Assembly: GCA_030141605.1 (NCBI GenBank)
Contig: JAQGDQ010000005.1
Location: 186,001-250,000, forward strand
Source of the DNA: Tubiluchus corallicola
Lineage: Eukaryota > Priapulida > Priapulimorpha > Priapulimorphida > Tubiluchidae
Direction of reading: 5' to 3'
Length of the DNA stretch: 64,000 nucleotides
Position 1 is the first letter of the stretch; each line of letters starts with the position of its first letter. The notes beneath the pieces were generated by a model. That model ran no database searches. It saw only the letters and a program-made list of their open reading frames with translations, and was not told where the DNA came from. The position numbers and the translations under genes were made by a program. Below are positions 35,886 through 49,100 of this stretch, in pieces.

Positions 35886-36990
35886 AAATATGGTCAGCTA
35901 GCCAAATAATGCGCACACATGGAAACAAATAAACAATCAATCAATCAACAAGCAAAAATCATACTTTCCCAACCGAGCTTTAATTGTTCTTCTGGTCCGG
36001 GAAGTTCTTAGCTACTAAGTTAATGTGACAATGTTCTTCTTAAAGGGACATTGTTGTTACAACAATGATCTTAGCAAATCATGTCGAGTCAATGTAATCA
36101 ATCAATTAATCGGTATATCTTGTAATATCATTTTTCGAAATTCACCTTATAGCGACACACTTACTAGGCAGAAAGTCCAAGATGTGTCCCAACATTTTGA
36201 ATCCGCATCTAGTAAGAAGCTAGCTCACAGTAGGTCGATCCCGTCTTAGACATTCAGTGACTTCCGTGAGAGGCGGTCAAGTTATCAAGGTCTATCTTTG
36301 GCTCGTCCTTATTTGTGGTGTAAGGGGTGCCTGGTCAAAATTAGCTGAAAGAATGGGTTTGGATATTTTGATCAGCAGCAGCGCCTGTCATACCTAACCA
36401 AACATTTTTGACTAAGGATAAGTATCATAATTATAAAGGGTGGGTATCGCGAACAGGAAATGTGTTCACATAACCACTCTGCAGTATAAAAACTTTTAAA
36501 TGTGTAAACCGGTTTCAGAAGAATCAGAGTATGTCTTGGTCTCACTTTGCCTAATTAAAAACTAAAATTCCATTTGAAACCGTCAAGTACGTAAAACACA
36601 TACAACATTAATTGGAGTCGTATTCTAGTTGTTCTTAATTCATTTCGTTTCGTAAAATTTGAATTCCCTTGCTACGTGTAGTAGAAGTTTCTTTGAACTA
36701 AAGCTCAGCAAATTCATGTAATTTATCACCAAATGCAGTTGATCCCGCTTTGACATTTTCAGGCGCTAAGGCCAGCATTTTGACACGCCACATCTTCAAC
36801 CCAAATAAGCACTTCCGCAACATCCTGTTGATCAAAAATTCCCCAGATCGCAAATGCCAGTCCAATTAACTCTACAGGTGTTTCTTAACTATCTACAGCA
36901 CTGCGATCAACGACGAAGGTTTATACGCTGTCAGCAGCCCTGCGTAGAACAGCATATGCTTTTTTACACAAGCCTATACTAATTATATTA
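35886..36990. other. No gene recognised
   Basis: Unique sequence with no supported gene. The frame at 36025-36249 lacks splice or family evidence. Confidence 0.45.
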
Positions 36991-36994
36991 ATGC

Positions 36995-37575
<581 letters not shown>

Positions 37576-40500
37576 CTACTACTTCGAACTTTCTAGGCTA
37601 TTTTGCAAAATATCTGTTAACAAACTGAAGTAAATTTCTGCAGTGTGAAACAAGCTTAATCAACTTCTAATGGTGCAGTCAACTGGAAAATAATAAGAGA
37701 AAGTGTGGGAGGTTGTGGGAAGTTGAGCTGAGTGTCTATAATTACAAATTATTAGCGGACCGTTTTCATCAACAGCTACCCTACACATGCATTACACGTG
37801 TACGTCAGCTTGTTCACGTCATATAGAAACATTCCACTTAAGAACAGATCCGCGACACGTGGTTTATTTTTGAAAACTTACTTATGTCTTTGAACATAAT
37901 CAAGAACTAGGACGTTTCAAAAACACCTCTGAAAAATATCTTTTTTAATAACGTGTAAAATGAAATTGCAACCTTTCTTAACAACAGAATAGAAGCTGGA
38001 AATAAGCACTAACTAATAAATAAATAAACAAAAATGCATGATTTCAAAATTTTAATTGCAAAATAAACAGCCTAACATTAAGACGCAGCGATAGAGTCAG
38101 GGAAATTGTGCGCCATCTATTTAAGCCAACACGGGCACACGGTTTAGGAAAAAATGCATGCCTTTTTGAAACGTTTGCTCAGAGTAAGTTAACTGGCATT
38201 CTAGCGAAAAGAAACGCATTGGCCGTAGTCAATCCAGAAATTCCTAAATTAGGTTCATCACGAGCATATGAATGTAACCCGCCCATCAACAGGATTTTCC
38301 TCGATAATTATATTCTGCATATTTAACTTGAAACAAAAAATTTAAATCATTAACTGACATTAAACGCCTCTATAGTGCCTGCGCTTGCATCCCTATAATG
38401 CGAATTATATATTTCATATTTATTGGGTAACCACAATTACAATTCACACAATACACACACCTATTATAAAGATACAATTACACACATATACAGCGCTACG
38501 AAAACGTATACCAAGTTATTAAGAACGCAATTACACAAGTCAAACTCAACAATTTAAACCAAAGACACAACATCAAACCTTGATGGATAAAGCCCTATGG
38601 TACAACATAAACATACATAAACACAATTATAAATATTGCTTTTTACGAGACACGTTAGCTGATTTATAATACATCAATAACACCTAACAAGTTAGCAACT
38701 TACGTTCGTTAAAAAATTAGAATTATTCGCAAGCACGATAATATCCAAAAACTAGACTGAGTCAGTTAAACTGACACTTAAGTGCCAATATGTCTTGTCA
38801 TGACATTTGTACCCATTATGTTTGGTCAACACCATGTTCAAATTTCACCATCATAATATACAATCAACAAACAAAGGACTGTTGTATACCCCAGGATTCA
38901 CTTGAATGGTGTGCAAATTTCGCTCTCGTGCTAGAGTAATAGAGTACCCATGCCCTTTCAAGAATCATGCTAACGGGTTTGCTTTAAAGATCTGAGTTAG
39001 TGCACCCTAAGTGTCACTTATTTATTTACCGCTTCAATTGACCTTCATCTGTTGTGCGTTATTCACGCAGAACAAATTCGGCGATCCCTTTGTAATGAAG
39101 GCCATCATCAGATTCATTTGTGCAGATCATAACCGTCTAACAAAAAGTCACGTATTGCGTGGGTGTAAACGTTGTCAGCGAATTGACTACATTTATAAAC
39201 ACTAAGACAGAAATAACATTCTACATTCAAAACCTTAAGACAACAAGAGTTTCTTTCTCTCAGATTTTCTTTGTTTTCTTTACAAATTTTACATCTAGTA
39301 ACCCTCAAAATGCACTCTTGGCGGAGGTACTGAAGGAGTTACATGTTATGAGTTGTATACATACATACAAAGAATATATGTTTAGTTGACATCATACAAG
39401 AAAGTGCTCTTACTGAGTCTTACAAAGAAAGTGTTAAAATGTTATAAATACCATTAGGTATCTCTTTACATGCATGTTTCATGCTTATTTGATCTATAAT
39501 TACTTCATTTACCTTAATTGTCTTTCAGGTCAATCTTCCCTTAGTGCTCGCGCTGCTTGGACCCTTTGTAGATTTTTAGTGATGCCTTTATTTTGTTAAA
39601 ATGGACGGATTTAGAAACTGGCTTTAGAAAAGGTTTGAGTGGAAATAAACATTTTGAAAGCAGGTTATATTTAAGTTGGGGCTAGAATTAGATTTACTTA
39701 AGGCTAAGAAAATTGTTAAAAACGCTTCCATGATATTTTCTTCTATTTTGATGAGACCCTAAGAATTAACAGTAGTAGACTGTATAGAACTGCTATCATA
39801 ACTGGAAACTGGTACCTTAAAATAAAGACACCTGTATATTATGAAATTTATCTACGTCGATTAGGGTAATTTTTATTTGCTTCCACGAAAAAACATATAA
39901 CTAAGTTAGACGTACACGTACAGTCATGTGGCTTACGTCAGCATAAGCATCAAACCAGTAAATTGTCTATGTTACAAATAGACATCACAGAGCATTGCTT
40001 TAATTTTTTTCTATTTACAAGTGGGTAACATGGAATAACATCATGCACTTAAACGGCAAATTGTGAGTATTGATAGACCTCACGAGGGCGTGCTAATTGT
40101 TACTTCCAACTAAAATACACAGCATAATTTAACACTAAGCTTGGCAAGTCAATGAATAATCTATGATCTTTGTTACTTGATGGGATAAAGGTTTCGTTTA
40201 AGGTTTAGGTAGGATTTAGGAAGAAAAGCTTCTTTGTTTTTATGATTGCGTCATTAAAGAGTCTGCAAAATGGGTTCGTTAAGTTTTTTGCCTGTATCAC
40301 ACTTAATCCTTGGTCACATGCAGACTTAATGAAATTTGCAGTTACTAGGACTGTTACTAGTTGTGGTTATATTATAATAACATGTATGACAGATTTAATA
40401 TGAACTATGAGCGCTTATCAACCTAAAGAAACAGGTAGGCGCTGAAATCTACAACAGAGCAGGAAGTCGCCAGAGGGTGACAGAGCGACACTGCCAGTGT

Positions 40501-40820
40501 GCATTCTAAAACTACTCACAGTCTTTCTCCCTGACTGTAGAATAGTAAATAGTAAAAGTGTATGGTAATGATATATGCTCTTAATAACAACGTCATTATA
40601 AAGTCAAATAGGAATTTCTCAAAAGGGTTTCTGTTTTATCGCGCAAGTTAAAAATGCAAATAGGCACGTGTAAACAAATGTGCATTATGTGACGTTTCGA
40701 TACCCGCATACTTGATACCTTCAGTACTATAATACTGAATAAGCCAGTGAGAAAGCATCCTCAATCTGAGCATCCAATACCTCAGTATCCACAACCTGAA
40801 CACCGGTCGGGAAGACTATT
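37576..40820. other. No gene recognised
   Basis: AT-rich unique sequence. Open frames at 38108-38326 and 39011-39389 lack splice sites and recognisable motifs. Confidence 0.45.
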
Positions 40821-40822
40821 TA

Positions 40823-41044
40823 CAATGTGTACGGAAAGTCACTGTGCACTTGACTTGTTTCAATATAGAATACAGGAGGTAAATATATATGACCATTATA
40901 AACAATGTTGAAAGTGACCCCCGTTAGCATCAATACAGGCTTGGATCCTTCTCATTTTGTTTCTAAACACCGCTATCGGGATCAAAAGCTGAAAGATAAA
41001 AAACCATGATCAGAAAAGTGCGCAGTGACTTTCCGAACACCCTG
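40823..41044 (-). mobile_element. 222-bp mariner-type MITE keeping a transposase C-terminus
   Basis: Inverted ends of about 27 bp, with the shared core CGGAAAGTCACTG, are flanked by TA on both sides (40821-40822, 41045-41046). The outermost bases differ at a few positions. Read on the minus strand, the interior holds RNKMRRIQACIDANGGHFQH and a short end to a stop codon. This matches the usual last residues of mariner-family transposases (I-x-A-N-G-G-H). The element is therefore an internal deletion derivative of an autonomous mariner-like transposon. Confidence 0.8.
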
Positions 41045-41046
41045 TA

Positions 41047-41822
<776 letters not shown>

Positions 41823-43087
41823 TACATGTATGTATATATGCATGTACGCATTTGCCTAAATTTCATCCCGACCGAAATACAAATAATGCTAATTTCCAGA
41901 TTCGTGGTCACCAGCACTGATGCGTTTGAAAGTTTTTCATTTGAACCGCCTAAGACTAAGTTTAAATGATAACTATTTAATAAATTATGTGTAACAGTTA
42001 ACTTAGGAAACCGTTTCGCTGTCATATTTTAGAAGCGAAATTGTCCTACAAGAAAGATGATCACTCCACGCAGGGAGAATAAATCATTTGAAGCCGGCAA
42101 TGATGCGGCGGTTATAATTTATTTATGCATGTGTAGCGGAACACAGCATTTTTTGCTAGGTGCCGCTGCGAAAGAAAAATTGTCAAGGGTAGATGAAGTG
42201 GGTCATATGAGCCGCCCTAAAGAATATAAGATGACGTAGGGTGGCCTAATCTATGCCTTTGGAAACTATAGCATTGTAAGTCACCAGGATCTGAAATCTA
42301 CACGACGTTTCTAGTGTCTCTGAAACTTTTATTGCTGGCAATAGTGTACGTCAAGGGGCGTTCTGTCCAGGTTCCATTTCTTGTCGTATATATACCAGTT
42401 ATCAAAAAATCTTTCATAGTATTCAAATACAACTTATAAACAGGGTAATCCAAATATTAATAATTTGCTCAGTGTAGACGCTATATGATACCATCACCCT
42501 CTTGCAGCCTTGCAAAACCTAAAATGTTGCGAAAACTATGTTGACACCCATGACTTTGTGTTTTGTCGCCAACAAACGAATTTATACTTACGTAGTGCCT
42601 ACAGCAGTGCGTACGTTATATTTAATAATGTATCCTTCGTGTGTAGAAAAATTGCGTCTTGTTCTCAAATTAAATATCTATGGCACAGGTTGGATAAAGA
42701 CTGTAGTTAGAAGAATGATATCTTAAATCAACCAAAACTGCTTTATGATGTACGGTCAAATACTTTGTGTAGACATTTCATTAATTGCACAATTGAGGTG
42801 AAACACACTCGTTTTCGTAATTCTTCTGCTAACGTGTACATACAGTGGTCTCTGAGTTGATCATACCTTGCATACTATTGGAAAATTCAAATCTGCATTA
42901 CACAATGCACTGGCATAATCTATGTATCTGATTATTTTTTCCATTAGTCATCATCACCAGCAAATCATGTTTTAGTTTAATTCCTTAATAATGTTGTAAA
43001 TAGCTTTTATATATACATGCACATTGCACATATAGAATTCACCTTTTACACCTGAGATATTTTATCTATTTCTTTTATTGTACAAGT
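41823..43087. other. No gene recognised
   Basis: Unique AT-rich sequence. The frames at 42057-42239 and 42510-42726 lack support. Confidence 0.4.
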
Positions 43088-43128
43088 TTAAATAAATAAA
43101 TAATAATAATAATCATAATAATAATGTT
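43088..43128. repeat. (AAATA/ATA)n tail-like repeat
   Basis: AAATAAATAAATAATAATAATAAT-type run directly upstream of the 5S-derived SINE. It could be the 3' tail of an older retroelement. Confidence 0.75.
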
Positions 43129-43172
43129 AATTTGCTCATTTCATCCCTTATTTGTTTGTTCGTCTACTTAGT

Positions 43173-43293
43173 TAACTACGGCCAAATCACGTTGAAAACA
43201 CCGGTTTTCGTCTGATCACCGAAGTTAAGCAACGTAGAGCCTGATTAGTGCTTGGATGGGTGACCGCCTAGGAATACCAGGTGCTGTAGGCTT
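43173..43293 (+). rRNA. 5S rRNA-like sequence heading a SINE
   Basis: Very close to animal 5S rRNA from ACTACGGCC through GTGCTGTAGGCTT, about 121 bp. The internal promoter is visible: A box AAGTTAAGCAACGTAGAGCC, an intermediate element around TGCTTGGATGG, and C box GGGTGACCGCCTAGGAATAC. No T-run terminator follows. Instead the sequence continues into a GC-rich body, so this is the promoter head of a 5S-derived SINE rather than a stand-alone 5S gene. A transcribed 5S-variant gene is less likely. Confidence 0.85.
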
Positions 43294-43690
43294 GCGGGAT
43301 GCCCACACTGTATCTCGACACTAGGCGGAGGAGCTGTACAAATAGCCAACGGCTAGAGGGCGGAGGAGGTCAAATGACCCAACGGCCGTGTGTAGAGGAG
43401 TAAACCTTCCAAATCAGGAGTGGACCAGTCCAGCATGCTCAGTGACTCCGGCAGCTCCTGCAGCCAACGTGGTGCCAAACGTATCGCTCCGCTTTCCTAT
43501 GGACTGGGTTCCTGTTGTCTGGGCAACTCAGGATCTCCATACACCTTGCCCAGGCGAGCGCCCTGGAGACGTTCAAGGATCGGACTGCTCAGCCACAGTC
43601 GACGCTGCAGCTCCATCAATGTGATCAATAAGTGACTTTCTTGGCGCACATTCCATTGTCTTCCGAGTCAGAAGGATGCCAACAAGCTAC
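43173..43690 (+). mobile_element. 5S-derived SINE (SINE3-type)
   Basis: A 5S head (43173-43293) joins a GC-rich body that differs sharply from the AT-rich flanks. The body contains an imperfect tandem duplication of about 30 bp, GGCGGAGGAG...CCAACGGC, at 43325-43353 and 43359-43386, then a conserved-looking part around CAGGCGAGCGCCCTGGAGAC. The 3' border is unclear, somewhere near 43640-43690. Open frames across it are incidental. Confidence 0.7.
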
Positions 43691-45242
43691 TTAGTTATTT
43701 TCCTTTTCATACTTCATTTCTCACTTGTACATATATTGCTACACGCCCAGACAAGATTAGTTAAAGGAAAACAGAATTATTGTACATATCCTACCCCTTT
43801 CTGAAGTACGTTAAAAAGTATACATTTTAATACCTACGATAATGCCAAAGCATTTCTGATAACTGAATGATCGGTTAAAAACTTAATCAGGGGCAGAGGA
43901 ATCTTGTTAGTGATGACATCACAAACTAACATAATTTTCAACAGCACAAACATTCCACGAGCATGTTCCATGCGTTTGCGAAAGGGAAAATTAAAGAACA
44001 GTACCACTATACGACATTCAGTGTGACATACAAATCTCTGGTTTACCACTGTGCTCTCGAACATGTGCACTACGTCACAACTGAACACCTCTGAACTTGA
44101 ATTAGTACAGCACCTGTTTTTGTGCACGAATTACCGAGATGCAGAAATACTCGTTAGCGAATGGTGAAATACATGTAACAGTGAAAAACTAAGCACGCAA
44201 CGCGAAATTACATTACGTAAGTCACTCCTTAAAAAGTAGTATGTTTACTTTCGGTATTTTATAGTGTAGATTGTTTTGAGCTACTGCTTAAAATTGAGTC
44301 CGGTTTCCCTTTAATGGGCAACAGTGATTACTTATGGACAGTACGTAGGTGTAGTAAATTTTAATGAAAAATCATGCTCCTGTCTGTTATCTCATAATTG
44401 CGGTATAATGTATTACCACTTGTACTCTAGAGCCCGTTTATTGTTGCCTCACTAAGAACTCAAACCATTATCTCGGACTCTCTGGACCTACATATATTAA
44501 TTTTTGAAGACTAGGAGTGTGTAATTACTTTCTTCCAGTGTAAGAGCTTATTTTAATAACAGCTGTAAAATGCCACATCTCACAAGATAACAACGCCTCT
44601 TCAGCACAATTTAGGCACAATCAATGAGCATTCAATGAGTTTTGTTTTCAATCAGTCACTCGTTGAATTGGTCAGGTGCCATTCGGTGAGTCGATCGATC
44701 GGTCAGTCAGTCAGTCAATTACATAATAATTCAGTGAATCATACAGCAAACCAGCCGCAGAGCAATACGAAAGTGTACACCTACAAATAGCCACAGTTAT
44801 TTACAGAGGTGCTTAATAAAGCGTATTTAATTTATGATCAAGTGGTAACTTAAGCCTTAAGGAACTGAAGTCCCCTAAGAATCAATTATTATTTTAATTT
44901 ACCTGTGTCGGGCAATTTTATCTCATTGCACTTGTGCACTAATCGATCAAATCTCACTGGCTTCTTGTTAACACTGAACAACAAGGAAGTTTCTCCCTTA
45001 GGGCCACTGATAGCCAAGCCTTGTCAATTTATCTAACTGATAATTGTATATAGGGTCTATTTTAGTATTTCTGTAATTTCTCGTGCCCACACACACACAG
45101 CCCTTCCAATAAATTAACCGTCAGCCGTCCAAGTTATTTATTGACAACTTACAAAAAAAGTGAAAGTAAGTGGCACTTGAATTGAGATCCATTATCCACT
45201 GCTTTCGTTTACTAAACTGAACACAAGTCAAGTAGCACTTAC
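43691..45242. other. No gene recognised
   Basis: AT-rich sequence with a cryptic TCAGTCAG patch near 44640-44720. It may contain the intron downstream of the membrane exon at 45243-45410. The minus frame at 43834-44127 lacks support. Confidence 0.4.
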
Positions 45243-45410
45243 TTTAAGCGTACGCATTTGTTCGTACGTTAATTGTATAAAAAACATTAAAATTACGATT
45301 AAAATGACGGCTAAAATTACTAGTGGCAGATGATGCCCAAACCAGATGTACATTTGCAAATGACATACAATCCTGGTTAAATAGTCTAATTGTACGGATT
45401 TAGATGGCAT
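45243..45410 (-). CDS. Candidate exon of a single-pass membrane protein
   Basis: ATG at 45410 opens 56 codons (MPSKSVQLDYLTRIVCHLQM, then YIWFGHHL). They carry one strong transmembrane helix, LPLVILAVILIVILMFFIQL, then a polar LTYEQMRTLK. The frame ends exactly in phase 0 at a consensus donor AAA|GTAAGT. This combination of coding-like sequence, helix and consensus donor makes a real first coding exon plausible. The next exon, at lower coordinates, was not found. The ATG may instead lie inside an internal exon, because ACAG acceptors sit just upstream. I do not recognise the family. Confidence 0.4.
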
Positions 45411-45548
45411 TAGCTGTATCTGTTTAATGTCAACCCGATTTACTTATAAACAGTCAAGAAATGCTCTTACTTAACCTTCTATCATACTTCGTAATCTTGT
45501 GGCGAAATGCGGATTACCTAGCTGCAACGTAGTCTGGCTTAAATACTT

Positions 45549-45549
<1 letters not shown>

Positions 45550-45606
<57 letters not shown>
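45550..45606. repeat. (TA)n microsatellite
   Basis: Uninterrupted TA run of about 28 units, followed by TGTGTGTATATAT. Confidence 0.98.
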
Positions 45607-45615
<9 letters not shown>

Positions 45616-45621
45616 ATATAT

Positions 45622-45651
45622 ATTTTATTATATATATATATATAATAAAAT
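45622..45651. repeat. 30-bp perfect AT palindrome
   Basis: ATTTTATTA and its mirror TAATAAAAT flank an ATAT core. The whole 30 bp equals its own reverse complement and could extrude as a cruciform. Confidence 0.9.
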
Positions 45652-45739
45652 GTGGTATTTAGTAATTATACATACGTAATCCTAAGTTCAAGATTATTAG
45701 TTAGTGATAGAATAAACGGTACTCTGTTGATCATGTGTT

Positions 45740-45985
45740 ACAACTAGACTAATAATGTAACAAACGCCCAATACTGTAATACCAAAAATGAACGCATATT
45801 GTAATGAAAATCGACACGCAATGTAATAAATAACTGACAATGCAATAAATTAGCTGATAGTGTGATTGAAACTAACTGAAACGAATAACGTCTTAACCTG
45901 AAGTTTGTCACATATTGTAATACCAGAAGGCATAATGTAATAAGAATAATTCTAACTGATAATGTAACAATGCAATGTGATAACT
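45740..45985. repeat. Array of TGTAATA-type words
   Basis: TGTAATA, TGTAACA, TGTAATG, TGCAATA and TGTGATA words occur about a dozen times at irregular 15-40 bp intervals (for example near 45757, 45775, 45802, 45823, 45842, 45859, 45915, 45936, 45962 and 45975). Such clustering resembles subterminal transposase-binding repeats or an eroded satellite. Confidence 0.5.
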
Positions 45986-46061
45986 AGCAAAATTAATATT
46001 AATTGGTACAATTTCATTACATACAATAAGATAATTTTGATTTTTTGGGACATGAAGGTGG

Positions 46062-46063
<2 letters not shown>

Positions 46064-46122
<59 letters not shown>
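46064..46122. repeat. (CT)n microsatellite
   Basis: About 29 CT units. The Arg-Glu and Leu-Ser frames are artefacts. Confidence 0.98.
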
Positions 46123-46126
<4 letters not shown>

Positions 46127-49100
46127 CCCCAACTCGCAAAGAATAGGGAGGCTCAAGCGAACAACAACTGGCATTAACATTAGCACTTTTAAAGGACTCC
46201 TTTCAGCGCTTACGGAAGCAAAGCTATGACGGAGCCTTCCATTTTGCACATGCTAACATATTGCAACTTAAATTTTACCACAAAGATCTTGCAAGGGCTT
46301 GCTAGTTAGCTACCTGATGTAAATATTATACACTTGAAAAATGCCATTTTGGACGTAATATGCACATTTGCAGACATCAGCACTCAGCAGGCTCTAAGTT
46401 CAACTTCCATAGCCTGGGTTCTCAGGTTTTTCTCTGTCTGTCCAATGTTAACAAATTTCTAGGCCGTAAAGACATTGAATTCCACTAGCAGGTAGCTAGT
46501 CATGCCTCAAGTATATGCGCTTTTGGAAATCCCCCATAGTGCTCCGCACTTTATACCCGCAGTACGGACTAATGCATTCCTGAGTAAGCTTTATCAAGTT
46601 TATGTCAATACGAGCGGCAACAACATAAGAAATTGTAGATTTAAAGACTGCAAAAAATATGCAAGAATGTCTAACATTAAACCAGAAGGTTAGTAAACAG
46701 TCACTTCTAGTAAAGTGCAGACTGAACCTAGCTGTCATAGTTCCATACATTCTCATCCTTGCTATATTGCGAACATTTAAACATGGTTATGCCAATTGTA
46801 TCAAACCTGTGAATATGTGGACCGATTTATGTTTTCGACACTGCGTTTTTGCTACACATTTTACTTCAAAAAGTGTTGGTGGACAATAGCATATCAGGAC
46901 GATTGTGGCAGGGCCTAAACATAGCTCTCTAAGGCAGTATTGACTGAACCGGCAGACGTTTTTCGTCACGTTTGAACACGTATTCAACCTCCCTTAAAGC
47001 ACAAGAAACCCCCAACTTACATAAAGCTTATAAAATTCGTCTTGGAATTTTATACGACTTACATACTGCATTCGGCAATAGGGTCTGCGTCGGCAATAAC
47101 GTTGTGTAAAACATGTAAATTTAAATTCCCGCGATGACCGTTTAACAGAGCCATTTTGACGATAAGTCATTTAAAACAAGTTTAGATAACATTGTTAAAG
47201 TTTGAAAAAATAATCAGAGCATTCGTAGCGCACACATCACTAACTAAGTAAAATTTAAAATCACTGTATCTTGCCAATAAGATTAAAAATGCGCTTTTGA
47301 TTAGTTAGTGGTGCACCCAGCAAGGTGATTCAGCGACATTTTACAAATTGGTGAAAGCACTTTAAATAATTAATAATTTTCTTTTCTAGTTACATAAGTT
47401 TTTCAAGCAGGTAAGCAAAATGCTAAGTAACATAATTTTGCATGGAAAGTTTTTTGGGACACAGTTTAAGATTTTTCTTTTCTTCCCCTGATTTACGTTG
47501 TGCGTATATGACATCATGTAATGGCGCCGTCGGAACAGTGTCGCGGGAAGTTTAAAATGAAAACAAACAAAAAATCCTTTCAACGCGAGTACGCATAAAA
47601 TGGCATAAAGTAATATACTTTTTTAAGGCGATTTTTCTGAAACCTACTTCAGGTACCCCTTTTCTTGTCCTTTAACAATTGACGTCAAACATATTGGTCT
47701 ATCGCTCCGCCCCGCTGTAACGTAAGCACGCACGTGACGGGACATTCGGGACAACAGCTCACGCAGGACAAGAACTGTCTAAGCTAAACTAAACTTAACT
47801 TAACAACATGACAGTCATAACTAATGTCTGGTCAGCAGATGAACTGATTGCACTTCTTCATAAACACAAATTTGCAGAGCAGCAGCTATTTTTACACGAA
47901 ATTAATACTTCAAGTAGCTAAGAAAATGACTTTTCAATTGAAACAGAATGTGGAGACGAAGTTTCAAAGCATTACAAAATACAGAGACATCAGTATAATA
48001 AAGAAACTAAGCCAGTTAGCTTTACTTTACAATAAATGAGCAACAAAAATATTAAATATCTCTTGCCTTTAAACATACGAACATCATGCCTGCGATGTAT
48101 TTTTCTATATTAGCTGACCATGTGCTCGTCTGCAAGATTTATTCAGTTTTTGTATTTTTCCGTTTGTCAGGCTACGGAAATGGAATATATTTGATTGTTC
48201 CATTATATAGACGACCTTTATATTGAACGGCTGCGTTACATAAGTCCTAATGGCATCTTTTAACCAAGATTATAACCAGAAGAATACCGTAAAATTAATT
48301 AATACTACATTGGTGTATAATATAAGTTTTGACATCATTTGTATTAATTTTGAACTGTGAAGATCTTATTGAGGTTTATAAAAACTGGCCAGAAAAGAAA
48401 ACATTTTGTTTTGTTCTTATTTAAAGTTAATCAAATGGTTGTTTCTGACTAACTTGCAATTCCATAAACCAAACTAAACTGCGTATTTTCTTGATTGCAA
48501 AATGATTTATTCAGCAACTCATAGACGTAAGCGTTGTGCATTTCTTCCTATAATATAAACTAGACTATATATTTCCACTAATTCACTTGCAATTTCAATT
48601 GACAATAATAAAATCTAGAACAAGGCCAATATTTCTCCCGCTAACTAATGAAAAGTTGACCATTTTTCATAACAGCATTAGACGTAGCTGTAGCTAAATG
48701 TCCCGAACGTACCTGCTGCAGGGGTGAATGAAATAACTTGCACGCTGATTGGGCAGTGATGATTGACATTATGTTAGACGTCAATTAAAACGACACTGTA
48801 TGGTAGATGAAATCGCAAAACTAGTTTTGATTTGGCAGGTAAGTACACATCGCGACAACTCGCTATTCCTTGGGCTAAAACCCATGTAGACTTCGAAGTA
48901 GTAATAACTCACTTTCATGTAAATGACAAACAGTTTTTGTCGAAATGCGGGATTATAAACAACTTAACAAGGATGATGATGGATAGTATATTGACAAAAT
49001 TTCAGTCATCACAAGCAGAAGTGCCAACTAAAGGATGTACATTTATATTAACCGTCATGTATTGCTGCCGTTAAGTACTGTTCCTCAACAGAATATCTCC

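Noticed and set aside
43388-43635. Two overlapping plus-strand frames with many Cys/Pro/Ser residues
   Set aside because: They fall inside the 5S-derived SINE body and have no independent support.
45908-46249. Frame with Arg-Glu repeats
   Set aside because: Product of the CT dinucleotide run.
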